A DNA stretch of 20,547 nt from Avoscillospira sp945864925 (GTDB lineage Bacteria > Bacillota > Clostridia > Oscillospirales > Oscillospiraceae). Shown here piece after piece: positions 1 to 7,580 of this stretch. The stretch lies in NCBI GenBank assembly GCA_945830595.1, contig CALZZH010000023.1:1-20547 (forward strand). The letters run 5' to 3'. The translations under genes were made by a program, and so were the position numbers. Positions within the stretch are counted from its first letter, which is position 1; every line of letters starts with the position of its first letter. Below the pieces are notes generated by a model that worked only from the letters and a program-made list of their open reading frames with translations, did not search any database and had not been told where the DNA came from.

Positions 1-4
1 TTGC

Positions 5-169
5 ATCGGGCTGCGCGCACGCCAAAGGCGCACACTTGCCCGATTAGAGGTCAAAATTCCAGGCGCATGTCCCGGAATTTTGAAGATTTCATTTTATTTT
101 CCCGCCTGCGGGCGGGAAAACTCTGCGAGGCCACCAGATTGGAACCTGGTTCTGTTTCTTTCAGCAGAG
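5..169. repeat. Run of four adjacent inverted repeats (structured non-coding element)
   Basis: Four perfect inverted repeats lie head to tail beyond the stop of the cytidylate kinase-like gene. They are ATCGGGC at 5-11 with its complement at 38-44; CAAAATTCC at 52-60 with 74-82; TTTTCCCGCC at 97-106 with 111-120 around a 4-base loop; and CTCTGC at 121-126 with 164-169, which encloses ACCAG/CTGGT at 132-136 and 146-150. None is followed by a clear T-run, so none is a textbook terminator on either strand, and no convincing coding frame covers the region. It could be a dispersed palindromic repeat, a 3' mRNA structure or a small RNA; the sequence alone does not decide. It may continue beyond the left edge of the window. 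Confidence 0.5.
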
Positions 170-185
170 GGTTTTTCGACAGTGA

Positions 186-779
186 TTATACTTGTTTCTT
201 ATACAGATGGACTAAAGTATCCACGCAGGTTTCAATTCCCAGAACGCCGCTGTTCAGCGTGACATGATAATTGCGGATATTGCCCCACTTCATATCGGTA
301 TAAAACTGATAGTAAGCGGCACGGCGTTTATCCTTGTCCCGGAGCCGTTTCTCCGGCGCTTCACTGCGCTCCCCATATTGCTCCACAATACGGCGGGCTC
401 TGCTTTCCATGTCCGCGTGAATGAATACCCGCAGGCAGTCGGCCTTGTCCCGGAGTAGGTAATCCGCACACCGGCCGACAATCACGCAGGGACCATCCTC
501 CGCCAGCTTCTGGATCACCCGGCACTGGGCTGCCCACAAGTCATCCTGCAGGGAATGACCATTGTAATCCCTGTCTGAAATGGCATGGGCAAACACACTG
601 CCGCTCTGGGCATACTCGCCGCGCTGGGCAACATAGGCCTTGGAAAAGCCGCTTTCTTCCGCGATCTTTTCAATCAGCTCTGCATCATAGCAGGGAATCC
701 CCAGCTTTGCGGCAGCTTCGCGGCCAATGGTTCTGCCGCCGCTGCCAAACTCACGGCTGATGGTAATAATACGGTTCAT
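186..779 (-). CDS. Cytidylate kinase-like family protein
   Basis: This is a 197-residue P-loop protein of the cytidylate kinase-like (AAA_26) family, which is common in Clostridia. The N-terminus carries the nucleotide-binding signature ISREFGSGGRTIG (about residues 7-19), followed by AAAKLGIPCYD. The middle has a CVIVGRCADYLL segment and an RDKDKRRAAYY region resembling the lid and NMP-binding parts of small nucleoside monophosphate kinases. The family is predicted to phosphorylate a nucleotide, but most members lack a proven substrate and it is not the classical Cmk. The ATG lies one base past the stop of the MATE gene, and its ribosome site (AAAGGAG) lies in the last codons of that gene, so the two are probably co-transcribed. 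The reading frame is intact. Confidence 0.85.
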   Translation of the reverse strand: MNRIITISREFGSGGRTIGREAAAKLGIPCYDAELIEKIAEESGFSKAYVAQRGEYAQSGSVFAHAISDRDYNGHSLQDDLWAAQCRVIQKLAEDGPCVIVGRCADYLLRDKADCLRVFIHADMESRARRIVEQYGERSEAPEKRLRDKDKRRAAYYQFYTDMKWGNIRNYHVTLNSGVLGIETCVDTLVHLYKKQV

Positions 780-780
780 T

Positions 781-2191
781 CTATTGCGCTCCTTTCAGAC
801 TCGGATTGGTGCCGTCGCTCAACTCCGCATAGGTGCGGCGAATGATGATGATCGCCAGCACAGCCGTCAGAATATCCGCCATGGGGAACGAATACAGCAG
901 TCCGTCCAGGCCAAAGAACCGGGGCAGCAGGATGGGCAGCGCCACACCGAAAATGACCTCACGGGTCAGCGACACGATTGTGGATGCCACGGCCTTGCCC
1001 AGCGCCTGCAGATAGATGAAGGTTCCCTTGTTGACGGTGGCCAAAATCATCATGCACAGGTAAATCCGGAAGCTCTTGACTGCAAATTCCGTGTAATAGG
1101 CACTTTCATTGGATGCACCGAAAATACCGATCAGCTGCCGCGGGAACAGCTCCACAATCAGCAGCGCAATCAGGCCCACAACGGCCTCCGCAATCAGCAG
1201 GTAAGTGAACAGTTTCTTGGCCCTGTCTTTTCGGTTCGCGGCCCACAATGGGAATGCAGCCCGCAGCCGTGCCCACAGAGATGGAAATGGCGATCTGGAA
1301 GAACTTCATGACAATGCCCAGCACAGCCAGGGGAATTTGGGCATATTCCGGCTGTCCGAACACCGGATCCAGGGCGGCATATTTGGTGCACATGTTCTGT
1401 ACAGCGGCCATGGAGACCACCAGAGAAATCTGGGACAGGAAACTGGTCACGCCCAGGGCCAGGAACTTCTTCATGAGGCCGCCCCAAATGCCGAAGCTCT
1501 TGCGGTGCAGCTTCACCGCTTTCATATGGCACAGGTACCACAAAGACAGCGCTGCCGTCAAAATCTGGCCCAGCACCGTCGCAATGGCGGCGCCCTTCAT
1601 CCCCATCTGCAGCGGGAAAATAAAAATAGGGTCCAGAATAATATTGGTCACCGCACCCAGAACCGTGGCGCACATGGCAAACCGCGGGCTGCCGTCAGAG
1701 CGAATGATGGGATTCATGGCCTGGCCGAACATATAGAAGGGGACGCCCAGAGAAATCCAGAAAAAGTATTCTTTGGCGCAGGCGTAAGTGCCCTCATTGA
1801 CCTTGCCGCCAAACATGGTCAGAATCGGCTCCATAAAGATCAGGTACAGCGCCGTCAGCACCAGGCTGCTGGCGATGCACAGAATAACGGCATTTCCGAT
1901 GCTCCGGTGGGCGTCCTCCTGTTTATTGGCGCCCAGGCAGATGCTGACAAAGGCGCAGCAGCCGTCGCTGATCATCACGGCAATGGACAGAGCCACCACG
2001 GTCAGCGGAAATACCACCGTGTTGGCCGCATTGCCATAGGAACCCAGATACGATGCATTGGCAATAAAAATCTGGTCCACGATGTTATACAGCGCGGCGA
2101 CCAGCAGGGAAATCACGCAGGGCACCGCGTATTTCCGCATCAGTGTTCCGAGACCTTCCCGTTCGAGAAAGTCATTTGTTTGCGTTTCCAT
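781..2191 (-). pseudogene. MATE-family efflux transporter, frameshifted
   Basis: Two overlapping minus-strand frames together make one MATE-type multidrug/cation antiporter. The first begins with METQTNDFLE at 2191, after AGGAGG, and runs through the membrane segments to GTAAGCIPIVG. It then drops into an unrelated tail that stops at 1106. The second frame resumes at about 1240 with ANRKDRAKKLFTYLL and ends at 781. Family members usually read ...PIxGYNYGA... at this point. YNYG is missing, and the junction fits loss of 11 bases between GTGGGC and CGCGAAC; repaired, the protein would be 473 residues, a normal MATE length. A genuine inactivating deletion or an assembly error are both possible. 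The rest of the gene shows no other decay, so any break is recent. Translation of the downstream kinase-like gene may be affected. Confidence 0.85.
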
Positions 2192-2224
2192 TGGATTGTT
2201 TCCTCCTGTTTTCTTCAAATGCGC

Positions 2225-2263
2225 AAAAAAACGACACAAGGGGTGTTTTACACTCTGTGTCGT
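2225..2263 (-). terminator. Intrinsic terminator after the cell-wall unit, in front of the MATE gene
   Basis: On the minus strand ACGACACA pairs with TGTGTCGT (2231-2238 with 2256-2263), with an inner GTGT/ACAC pairing, and is followed by a run of six or more T. It lies 105 bases past the transpeptidase stop and 34 bases before the MATE start. That leaves almost no room for a separate MATE promoter downstream of it, so it may act both as operon terminator and as a leaky or attenuating element. Confidence 0.8.
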
Positions 2264-2367
2264 ATCAGATTGCAAAAAGCACTTCTTGTATCGTTTCAAT
2301 GGCTATTCAGTTGTCTTTATTTTACCACGGGGCGCGCGGAATTGCAAGTCAAAACTCCCGGCCGCTT

Positions 2368-3738
2368 TCAGCCCGACAGGGCCTGGACACAGGCATTGAG
2401 CACCTGCCCGGCAATGGGGGCGCAGGTGGCGCTGCCGGAGCCGCCGTGCTCCACAATGACGATAAACGCCAGGGGATAGGTTTCATCCCGGATGAAGCCG
2501 GCGAAGGTGGCATGGGGCGTCTCCGTGGGACCCAGCTCCGCCGTGCCGGATTTGGCGCAGACATACAGATCCGGGAACTGCCACGCGCCGTACATGGACA
2601 CCACGTTATTGTGCATCATATCCGCCAGGGCATCACAGGCAGTGGAATCCAGCAGCACATCCGTCAGTTTGGTTTTTGCTTCATAGCCCGAGCGCATCAT
2701 CCCCTGAACCCGGGCCATGATGTGGGGCTCCGCCGCCTGACCGCCGCCTGCAATGACACCCATGAGCGTCATATACTGGCAGGGATTTATCAGATCGGTG
2801 TACTGGCCGATCCCCGACCAGGCAATCTGGCTCTCCGCCGCATCCGTCAGGTCAAAATTCCCCTTGGCGGTGGTGATACCGTCAAATTCCAAGGAATCCG
2901 TGACGCCCAGCCGTTGGGCGTACTCCTCCAGCACCTCCGGCCCCAGGGCCGTAGCCAACTGGGCAAAGGCCACATTACAGGAATTGGCCAGGGCCCACCG
3001 CAGGTCGATGGTGCCATGGACGCCGTTGCAGTGAACCGTGTCGCCGCCGATCTGGCACTGGCCCTCACAGTAAAAAGTCCGGGTCAGAGCGTCGGGCATG
3101 GTCTCCAGGGCCGCAATGGATGTCACCAGCTTAAAGATAGAGCCGGGGGCGTAGGTGGTCTGGAAAAACCGGTTGAGGTACACGCCGTCGTAGGCGCCGG
3201 TGGTGTCATTTTCCACATCGGGCATGTTGTCCGGATCATAGGAGGGGGACGTTACGGCGCAGAGAATCTCACCGGTTTTATAATTGTATACGCCGATGGT
3301 GCCCTTGCGGCCGGCCAAAGCGGCCTGGGCTGCCTTTTGGACGTTGGCGTCGATGGTCAGCACCGCCTGGTTGGACACATCCCCCAGATGGTACAGGCCG
3401 TTGACTGCGGAGAAGCCCACCAGCTCATCGGCATAGTCATTGAGAATTGGAGCGGAAATATAGCCGAACCGGTCCCCCAGCAGGTGCATGGTGGCCTTGC
3501 GCAGATCCGCGTCCTGGGAATAGGTTCGTCCGTCGGTGGAATCCAGCAGCAGCACACCCTTGCGGTCCGTCACGGTACCGCTGGACAGGTTGCTGCCGGA
3601 ATACACATGGGGACTGCCGGGAAACACGACCCACTCCCCGGACCGGACAAAGTACCGGACCGTGAAGAAGCCAATCCCCAGGGCTAGCACAGCCATGAGC
3701 ACAATCAAAAAGATCATGCGGCGAGAAATACGTTTCAT
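2368..3738 (-). CDS. Penicillin-binding protein transpeptidase (PBP2/FtsI/SpoVD-like class B)
   Basis: This 456-residue class B penicillin-binding protein cross-links peptidoglycan peptides on the outer face of the membrane. An N-terminal basic stretch and one membrane anchor (about residues 8-30) precede a short pedestal region. The transpeptidase domain has all three catalytic motifs: S200-I-F-K203 with the acylated serine, S253-C-N255, and K396-S-G-T399. It is shorter than typical FtsI or PBP2 (roughly 550-700 residues) and resembles the compact PbpA-like proteins paired with FHA-linked SEDS proteins. The start is set by AAAGGAG, which overlaps the stop of the SEDS gene 11 bases upstream. 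Together the two genes probably encode a polymerase-transpeptidase pair. Whether it serves division, elongation or spore cortex cannot be told from sequence. Confidence 0.92.
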   Translation of the reverse strand: MKRISRRMIFLIVLMAVLALGIGFFTVRYFVRSGEWVVFPGSPHVYSGSNLSSGTVTDRKGVLLLDSTDGRTYSQDADLRKATMHLLGDRFGYISAPILNDYADELVGFSAVNGLYHLGDVSNQAVLTIDANVQKAAQAALAGRKGTIGVYNYKTGEILCAVTSPSYDPDNMPDVENDTTGAYDGVYLNRFFQTTYAPGSIFKLVTSIAALETMPDALTRTFYCEGQCQIGGDTVHCNGVHGTIDLRWALANSCNVAFAQLATALGPEVLEEYAQRLGVTDSLEFDGITTAKGNFDLTDAAESQIAWSGIGQYTDLINPCQYMTLMGVIAGGGQAAEPHIMARVQGMMRSGYEAKTKLTDVLLDSTACDALADMMHNNVVSMYGAWQFPDLYVCAKSGTAELGPTETPHATFAGFIRDETYPLAFIVIVEHGGSGSATCAPIAGQVLNACVQALSG

Positions 3739-3749
3739 TAGGTACTCCT

Positions 3750-5441
3750 TTATTCTTCCGTGTCCCGGCCCGGCAGTCTGACTGCCACAGAGGCATTCTG
3801 CCGGGTATCTGCGGCCTTAATGAAGGCCATGAGACCCCAGCAGGCGATCATGCTGCTGCCGCCGTTGGACACAAAGGGGAACGTCACGCCGGTCAGGGGC
3901 AGCAGGTCCACGGTGCCAAAGACATTGAGAACGGTCTGGATCATCAGAATGGCCGCCGCAGCGCAGGCGCCGATGGTGTAGAAACTGCTGCGGCCCACAC
4001 TGGCTGAACGCACCACAAAAGCCGCCAGGCAGATCACCGCCAGCACCATGAAAATGGCCATAATCAGGCCCCATTCCTCCGCCACAAAGGCAAACACCAG
4101 ATCCGTATCGGAGGCGCCCACATATTTGAGCCAGCCCTGCCCCACTCCCAGGCCGAAAAGGCCGCCGGAGGCAATGCACATCATGGACCGGGTCTGCTGA
4201 TAGCCGGTGTCCAGGGCATTCTCCCACACATGGCCCCAAGCGGAAAAGCGGTTGAGAATATAGGGCTTGAACTTCAGGGCCAGCACGCCGCCGAAGCCCG
4301 TGGCGGACACAATCAGAGCGATGGTCGCAAAGCTGCCGGAGCGCATATAGGCAATGACCAGGAAGGCCACGAAAAAGATCAAGGCCGTGCCAAAGTCACT
4401 CATCAGCACCAGGCAGCCGCAGTTCACGGCGGAATAGGCAATGAACAGGAACATATTCCGCTTGGTCATGATCCGCTGGAGGGTGGACGCACCCACAAAG
4501 ATGAAGCACAGCTTCACCAGCTCCGAGGGCTGGAAGGACACGCCGCCGATGAAAATCCAGTTCCGGGCGCCGTACTGCTCCACACCGAAGAGCAGGTTGA
4601 AGGCCAGCAGGGCCAGAGAACCGGCCGCAGCCAGATAGCGCAGCTTTTTTGCCCGCTCCAGATCCCGCAGCGCCCAACAGATGATCAGAAATACTACAAG
4701 GCCTGCTGCGATGCAGATCAGCTGCTTGGTCAGCTCCCCGGGGTTGTCGGAAGCGATGACCGCCAGGCCCAGGGTGGTCAGGAAAAAGGCGATGGTTTCC
4801 ACCTCGAAGCCGGTCCGCCGCAGCAGCCGGGTGAAGAGGAACAGCCCCCATTCCATAGCCATGAGAAGCAGAAAGGCCGGAAAAATATTGGCCGCCTCGC
4901 TGTCCAGGGACAGCTGAAAGGCCGTCAGCAGTTGGAACAAGCTCAGCCAGAACAGGGTGAAGCCGGGACGAATTTCATCGCCGGCCCGGGTACGGACGGA
5001 AGCCTGGATCGCCTCCTGCTTTTTGGTAATGGGTACCAGCCGGAATTCCACGCCGCCCAAGGAAATCGTATCGCCGAAATCCACCACCTCCATGGAGGCA
5101 GCCTTGCCGTTGACCAGAATGCCGCCCTTGGAGCCGACATCGGAGATGCTCCAGGAGCCGTCGTCATAGCGGGTCAGAACGGCATGGGACCGGGAGATGG
5201 TGGGATAGTCCAGCACCACGTCGCAGCTCTTGGAGCGGCCCAGCAGCGTCTCCCAGTGGGTCACGGCCATGCGGGTATTCCCCGGCCCTTCCAGCCAGGC
5301 CCAGACCTCCGGTTCCCGGCGGAACAGCAGCAAAGAGCGTGTGCACCGGGCCAAAATCAGCAGGGCCAGCAGCGGAAACACATATCGCAGCACCGCATTG
5401 GTCAGTTCCGCCAGGGTCAGTTGTTGTAATAAAGCTTCCAT
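3750..5441 (-). CDS. FtsW/RodA/SpoVE (SEDS) glycosyltransferase with N-terminal FHA domain
   Basis: This 563-residue membrane protein fuses a phosphothreonine-binding FHA domain to a SEDS peptidoglycan polymerase. A first membrane helix (about residues 18-40) leads into the FHA domain (about 60-138), with its conserved G68-R, S83-R-S-H and V110-N-G signatures. The SEDS part follows with about ten helices and the family motifs GARNWI and QPSELVK (291-310), SDFGTA (348-353), a TDLVFAFVAEEWG stretch (446-458) holding the probable catalytic aspartate, and PLTGVTFPFVSNGGSS (515-530). SEDS proteins polymerise lipid II together with a class B PBP, here the next gene. The FHA domain suggests control by a Ser/Thr kinase, which is an inference because no kinase is in the window. 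The start follows AAGGAG, overlapping the stop of the AI-2E gene. Confidence 0.93.
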   Translation of the reverse strand: MEALLQQLTLAELTNAVLRYVFPLLALLILARCTRSLLLFRREPEVWAWLEGPGNTRMAVTHWETLLGRSKSCDVVLDYPTISRSHAVLTRYDDGSWSISDVGSKGGILVNGKAASMEVVDFGDTISLGGVEFRLVPITKKQEAIQASVRTRAGDEIRPGFTLFWLSLFQLLTAFQLSLDSEAANIFPAFLLLMAMEWGLFLFTRLLRRTGFEVETIAFFLTTLGLAVIASDNPGELTKQLICIAAGLVVFLIICWALRDLERAKKLRYLAAAGSLALLAFNLLFGVEQYGARNWIFIGGVSFQPSELVKLCFIFVGASTLQRIMTKRNMFLFIAYSAVNCGCLVLMSDFGTALIFFVAFLVIAYMRSGSFATIALIVSATGFGGVLALKFKPYILNRFSAWGHVWENALDTGYQQTRSMMCIASGGLFGLGVGQGWLKYVGASDTDLVFAFVAEEWGLIMAIFMVLAVICLAAFVVRSASVGRSSFYTIGACAAAAILMIQTVLNVFGTVDLLPLTGVTFPFVSNGGSSMIACWGLMAFIKAADTRQNASVAVRLPGRDTEE

Positions 5442-5450
5442 GGAAACTCC

Positions 5451-6683
5451 TTATGTTTCTTGTCCGTCCTTCAGCTCCTGGACACTCTGAAGGGTCTGAT
5501 AGGCCTTCGTATCGGCAGGCATCCCCTTGGCCTCCAGCCGGGATTTCACAAAATCGCTGATGAGCATATACAGCACTGCAAATACCGGCACGCCCAGAAC
5601 CATGCCCGCAAAGCCGAACAGGCTGCCGGCCACAGTGATGGACACCAGGACCCAGAAGCCGGAAATGCCAATGGTATCGCCCAAAATCCGGGGACCGATG
5701 ATGTTGCCGTCCACCTGCTGCAGCACCAGCACGAAAATCACAAAATACAGGGCCTGCAGCGGATTGACCAGCAAAATCAGGAAAGCGCTGGGGATTGCAC
5801 CGATAAAAGGGCCAAAGAAGGGGATGATGTTGGTGACGCCCACCACCGTGGCCACCAGGGCCGGATAGGGCAGGCGCAAAATCAGCATGCCAATATAGCA
5901 CATCACGCCGATAATCAGACTGTCCACCAGTTTGCCGATGATGAAGCCGGAGAACACCTTGTGAATCCGCCGTCCCAAGGTCAGGATGTGATCCGCAACC
6001 GGGGCCTTGCACAGGGCCGCCACCAGCTTTTTGCTCTGGGCCAGAAACAGATCCCGGGACCACAGCATATACACCGCCGCGCAAAGGCCAATGATCAGAT
6101 CCAAGGCCCCACCCACAACGGACACCACGGAGCTGGTCAAACCAGAAAGGATCTTCTCCAGACTCGGCACAAGGCCGCTTTCCAGCCAGTTTTCCAGGAA
6201 CACAAACAGCCTGTCCATCATATCATTGGCCCAGGTCTGCAAGACGGCGTCACCCTCCAGGAAGGACATGACCCACTTTTCAGCCACCGCATAATAGTTG
6301 GAGAAGTTATTGACAATGCCGATGATGCTCTCATACAGCTGGGGCAGCAGCAATGCAAAGAACTCATAAACCAGAATGGCAAAGACCAGCAGCGCAAAAA
6401 GCAGGCTTGCCACGCGGCTGAGTTTACGGGCCTTTTCCTCTTTCATCTTCCGCTTGCATAGGAAAGGATACAAGCGCCGGTCCATAAAATTCATCAGCGG
6501 GTTCAGGAGGTAAGCCAGTACACCGCCAATGACAATGGGAGAAAAGGCATTCCACACGGTGGACAGCAGTTTTCCAATCTTGTCCAGATTCAGCACCACC
6601 GCCAGCAGCAGAATACTGATGGACGCCACCACCAGCAGCAGCATGCCCAGGTTGAAATATTTGTTTTCCCGAATACGTTTCAC
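5451..6683 (-). CDS. AI-2E family transporter
   Basis: This is a 410-residue polytopic membrane protein of the AI-2E (PF01594) exporter family, whose members export small molecules or ions. The family signature VTNIIPFFGPFIGAIPS sits at about residues 283-299, followed by QQVDGNIIGPRILGDTIGISGFW. A charged linker separates the first helix pairs, and a large non-membrane middle region (about 115-185) is typical of the family. I chose the GTG at 6683 because GGGAGG lies seven bases upstream; its G-T-G-A overlaps the stop of nfo by four bases, a translational-coupling arrangement. An in-frame ATG 21 bases earlier has the GGGAGG behind it and is less likely. The substrate is unknown. Confidence 0.9.
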   Translation of the reverse strand: MKRIRENKYFNLGMLLLVVASISILLLAVVLNLDKIGKLLSTVWNAFSPIVIGGVLAYLLNPLMNFMDRRLYPFLCKRKMKEEKARKLSRVASLLFALLVFAILVYEFFALLLPQLYESIIGIVNNFSNYYAVAEKWVMSFLEGDAVLQTWANDMMDRLFVFLENWLESGLVPSLEKILSGLTSSVVSVVGGALDLIIGLCAAVYMLWSRDLFLAQSKKLVAALCKAPVADHILTLGRRIHKVFSGFIIGKLVDSLIIGVMCYIGMLILRLPYPALVATVVGVTNIIPFFGPFIGAIPSAFLILLVNPLQALYFVIFVLVLQQVDGNIIGPRILGDTIGISGFWVLVSITVAGSLFGFAGMVLGVPVFAVLYMLISDFVKSRLEAKGMPADTKAYQTLQSVQELKDGQET

Positions 6684-7522
6684 TGTGCTTCCTCCCTTAA
6701 CCATTGCCGCAGAAGGCGGATCTCCTCTGCATAGCCCGGCAATTCATTGGGTGTCTCCAATACCATGGGCAATCCCTGCAAAGCCGGATGGGTCACCACC
6801 CGTTTCAGGGCCTCCGGGCCGATACAGCCCTGGCCCAGCTTCTGGTGGCGGTCCTTCCGGGCGCCCCTGGGGTTCATGGAATCGTTGAGATGCACCGCCC
6901 GGAGCCGCTTCAGGCCAATGACCCGGTCGAATTCCGTCAGTACACCGTCCAGATCCTCCACCAGATCATAGCCGCCGTCGTGAATATGGCAGGTATCCAG
7001 ACAGACACCCATGGAATCTCCCAGCTCTGTCCGGTCCAGGATCTCCCGCAATTCTTCAAACCGGCCGCCTATTTCGCTGCCCTTGCCGGCCATGGTTTCC
7101 AACAGCACCACTGTCTGCTGGCCCGGGAACAAAACCGCGTTGAGCGCTTCCGCAATGGCCCGGATGCCGGCCTCGGTGCCCTGGCCCACATGGGAGCCTG
7201 GGTGGAAGTTATAATAATTCCCCGGCAGGTACTCCAGCCGCTTCAGATCATCGGCCATGGTCTGCAGGGCAAACTCCCGCACTCTGGCCTCTGCCCCGCA
7301 GGGATTGATGGTATAAGGGGCGTGGGCCACCACAGGGCCGATGGTCCCCGCCTGCTGCAGGGCCGCCAGCCTGGCTGCATCATCCGGATCCAGCTCTTTG
7401 GCCTTTCCGCCCCGGGGATTGCGGGTGAAAAACTGAAAGGTGTCCGCGCCGATGGACAGCGCCGTCTCCCCCATGGCCGCAAAACCCTTGGAGGACGACA
7501 AATGACAGCCCAAATATACCAT
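6680..7522 (-). CDS. nfo: Deoxyribonuclease IV (apurinic/apyrimidinic endonuclease)
   Basis: This 280-residue TIM-barrel protein is endonuclease IV, which cuts the backbone at abasic sites in base-excision repair. All nine zinc ligands known from the Escherichia coli enzyme can be placed: H67 (HAPY), H107 (HPGSH), E142 (LETMAG), D176 and H179 (LDTCH), H211 (HLNDS), D224 and H226 (KDRHQKLG) and E256 (LETP). Length matches the family. The ATG at 7522 is preferred over an in-frame ATG 30 bases upstream because an AAGGAT ribosome site precedes it and the conserved MVYLGCHLS begins there. A promoter lies just upstream. The gene is first in a unit with the AI-2E transporter and the SEDS/PBP pair. 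Confidence 0.95.
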   Translation of the reverse strand: MVYLGCHLSSSKGFAAMGETALSIGADTFQFFTRNPRGGKAKELDPDDAARLAALQQAGTIGPVVAHAPYTINPCGAEARVREFALQTMADDLKRLEYLPGNYYNFHPGSHVGQGTEAGIRAIAEALNAVLFPGQQTVVLLETMAGKGSEIGGRFEELREILDRTELGDSMGVCLDTCHIHDGGYDLVEDLDGVLTEFDRVIGLKRLRAVHLNDSMNPRGARKDRHQKLGQGCIGPEALKRVVTHPALQGLPMVLETPNELPGYAEEIRLLRQWLREEAQ

Positions 7523-7542
7523 AAAACCACATCCTTTTTTGT

Positions 7543-7571
7543 ATTGTACCACAGAACCGCCGCAGATACAA
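7543..7571 (-). promoter_or_regulatory. Probable sigma-A promoter of nfo and the following genes
   Basis: On the minus strand a -35 box TTGTAT (7566-7571) and a -10 box TACAAT (7543-7548) are 17 bases apart, just upstream of the nfo ribosome site. The -10 matches consensus at 5 of 6 positions and the -35 at 3 of 6. The spacing and position support it. Confidence 0.5.
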
Positions 7572-7580
7572 ATTAAGGAA

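Noticed and set aside
5..169. CRISPR array or riboswitch at the left edge
   Set aside because: The hairpins differ from each other and have no regular spacers. They lie downstream of the nearest gene, not in a leader, and match no riboswitch core that I know.
1106..1250. Programmed ribosomal frameshift in the MATE gene
   Set aside because: There is no slippery heptamer or downstream stimulator at the junction, and a simple shift would still leave the conserved YNYG residues missing.
1205..5429. Long plus-strand open frames opposite the MATE, PBP and SEDS genes (for example 1205-2479, 2143-3687 and 4230-5429)
   Set aside because: They are antisense to clearly conserved genes, have Gln/His/Gly-rich compositions typical of mirrored GC-rich codons, lack ribosome sites and show no protein family features.
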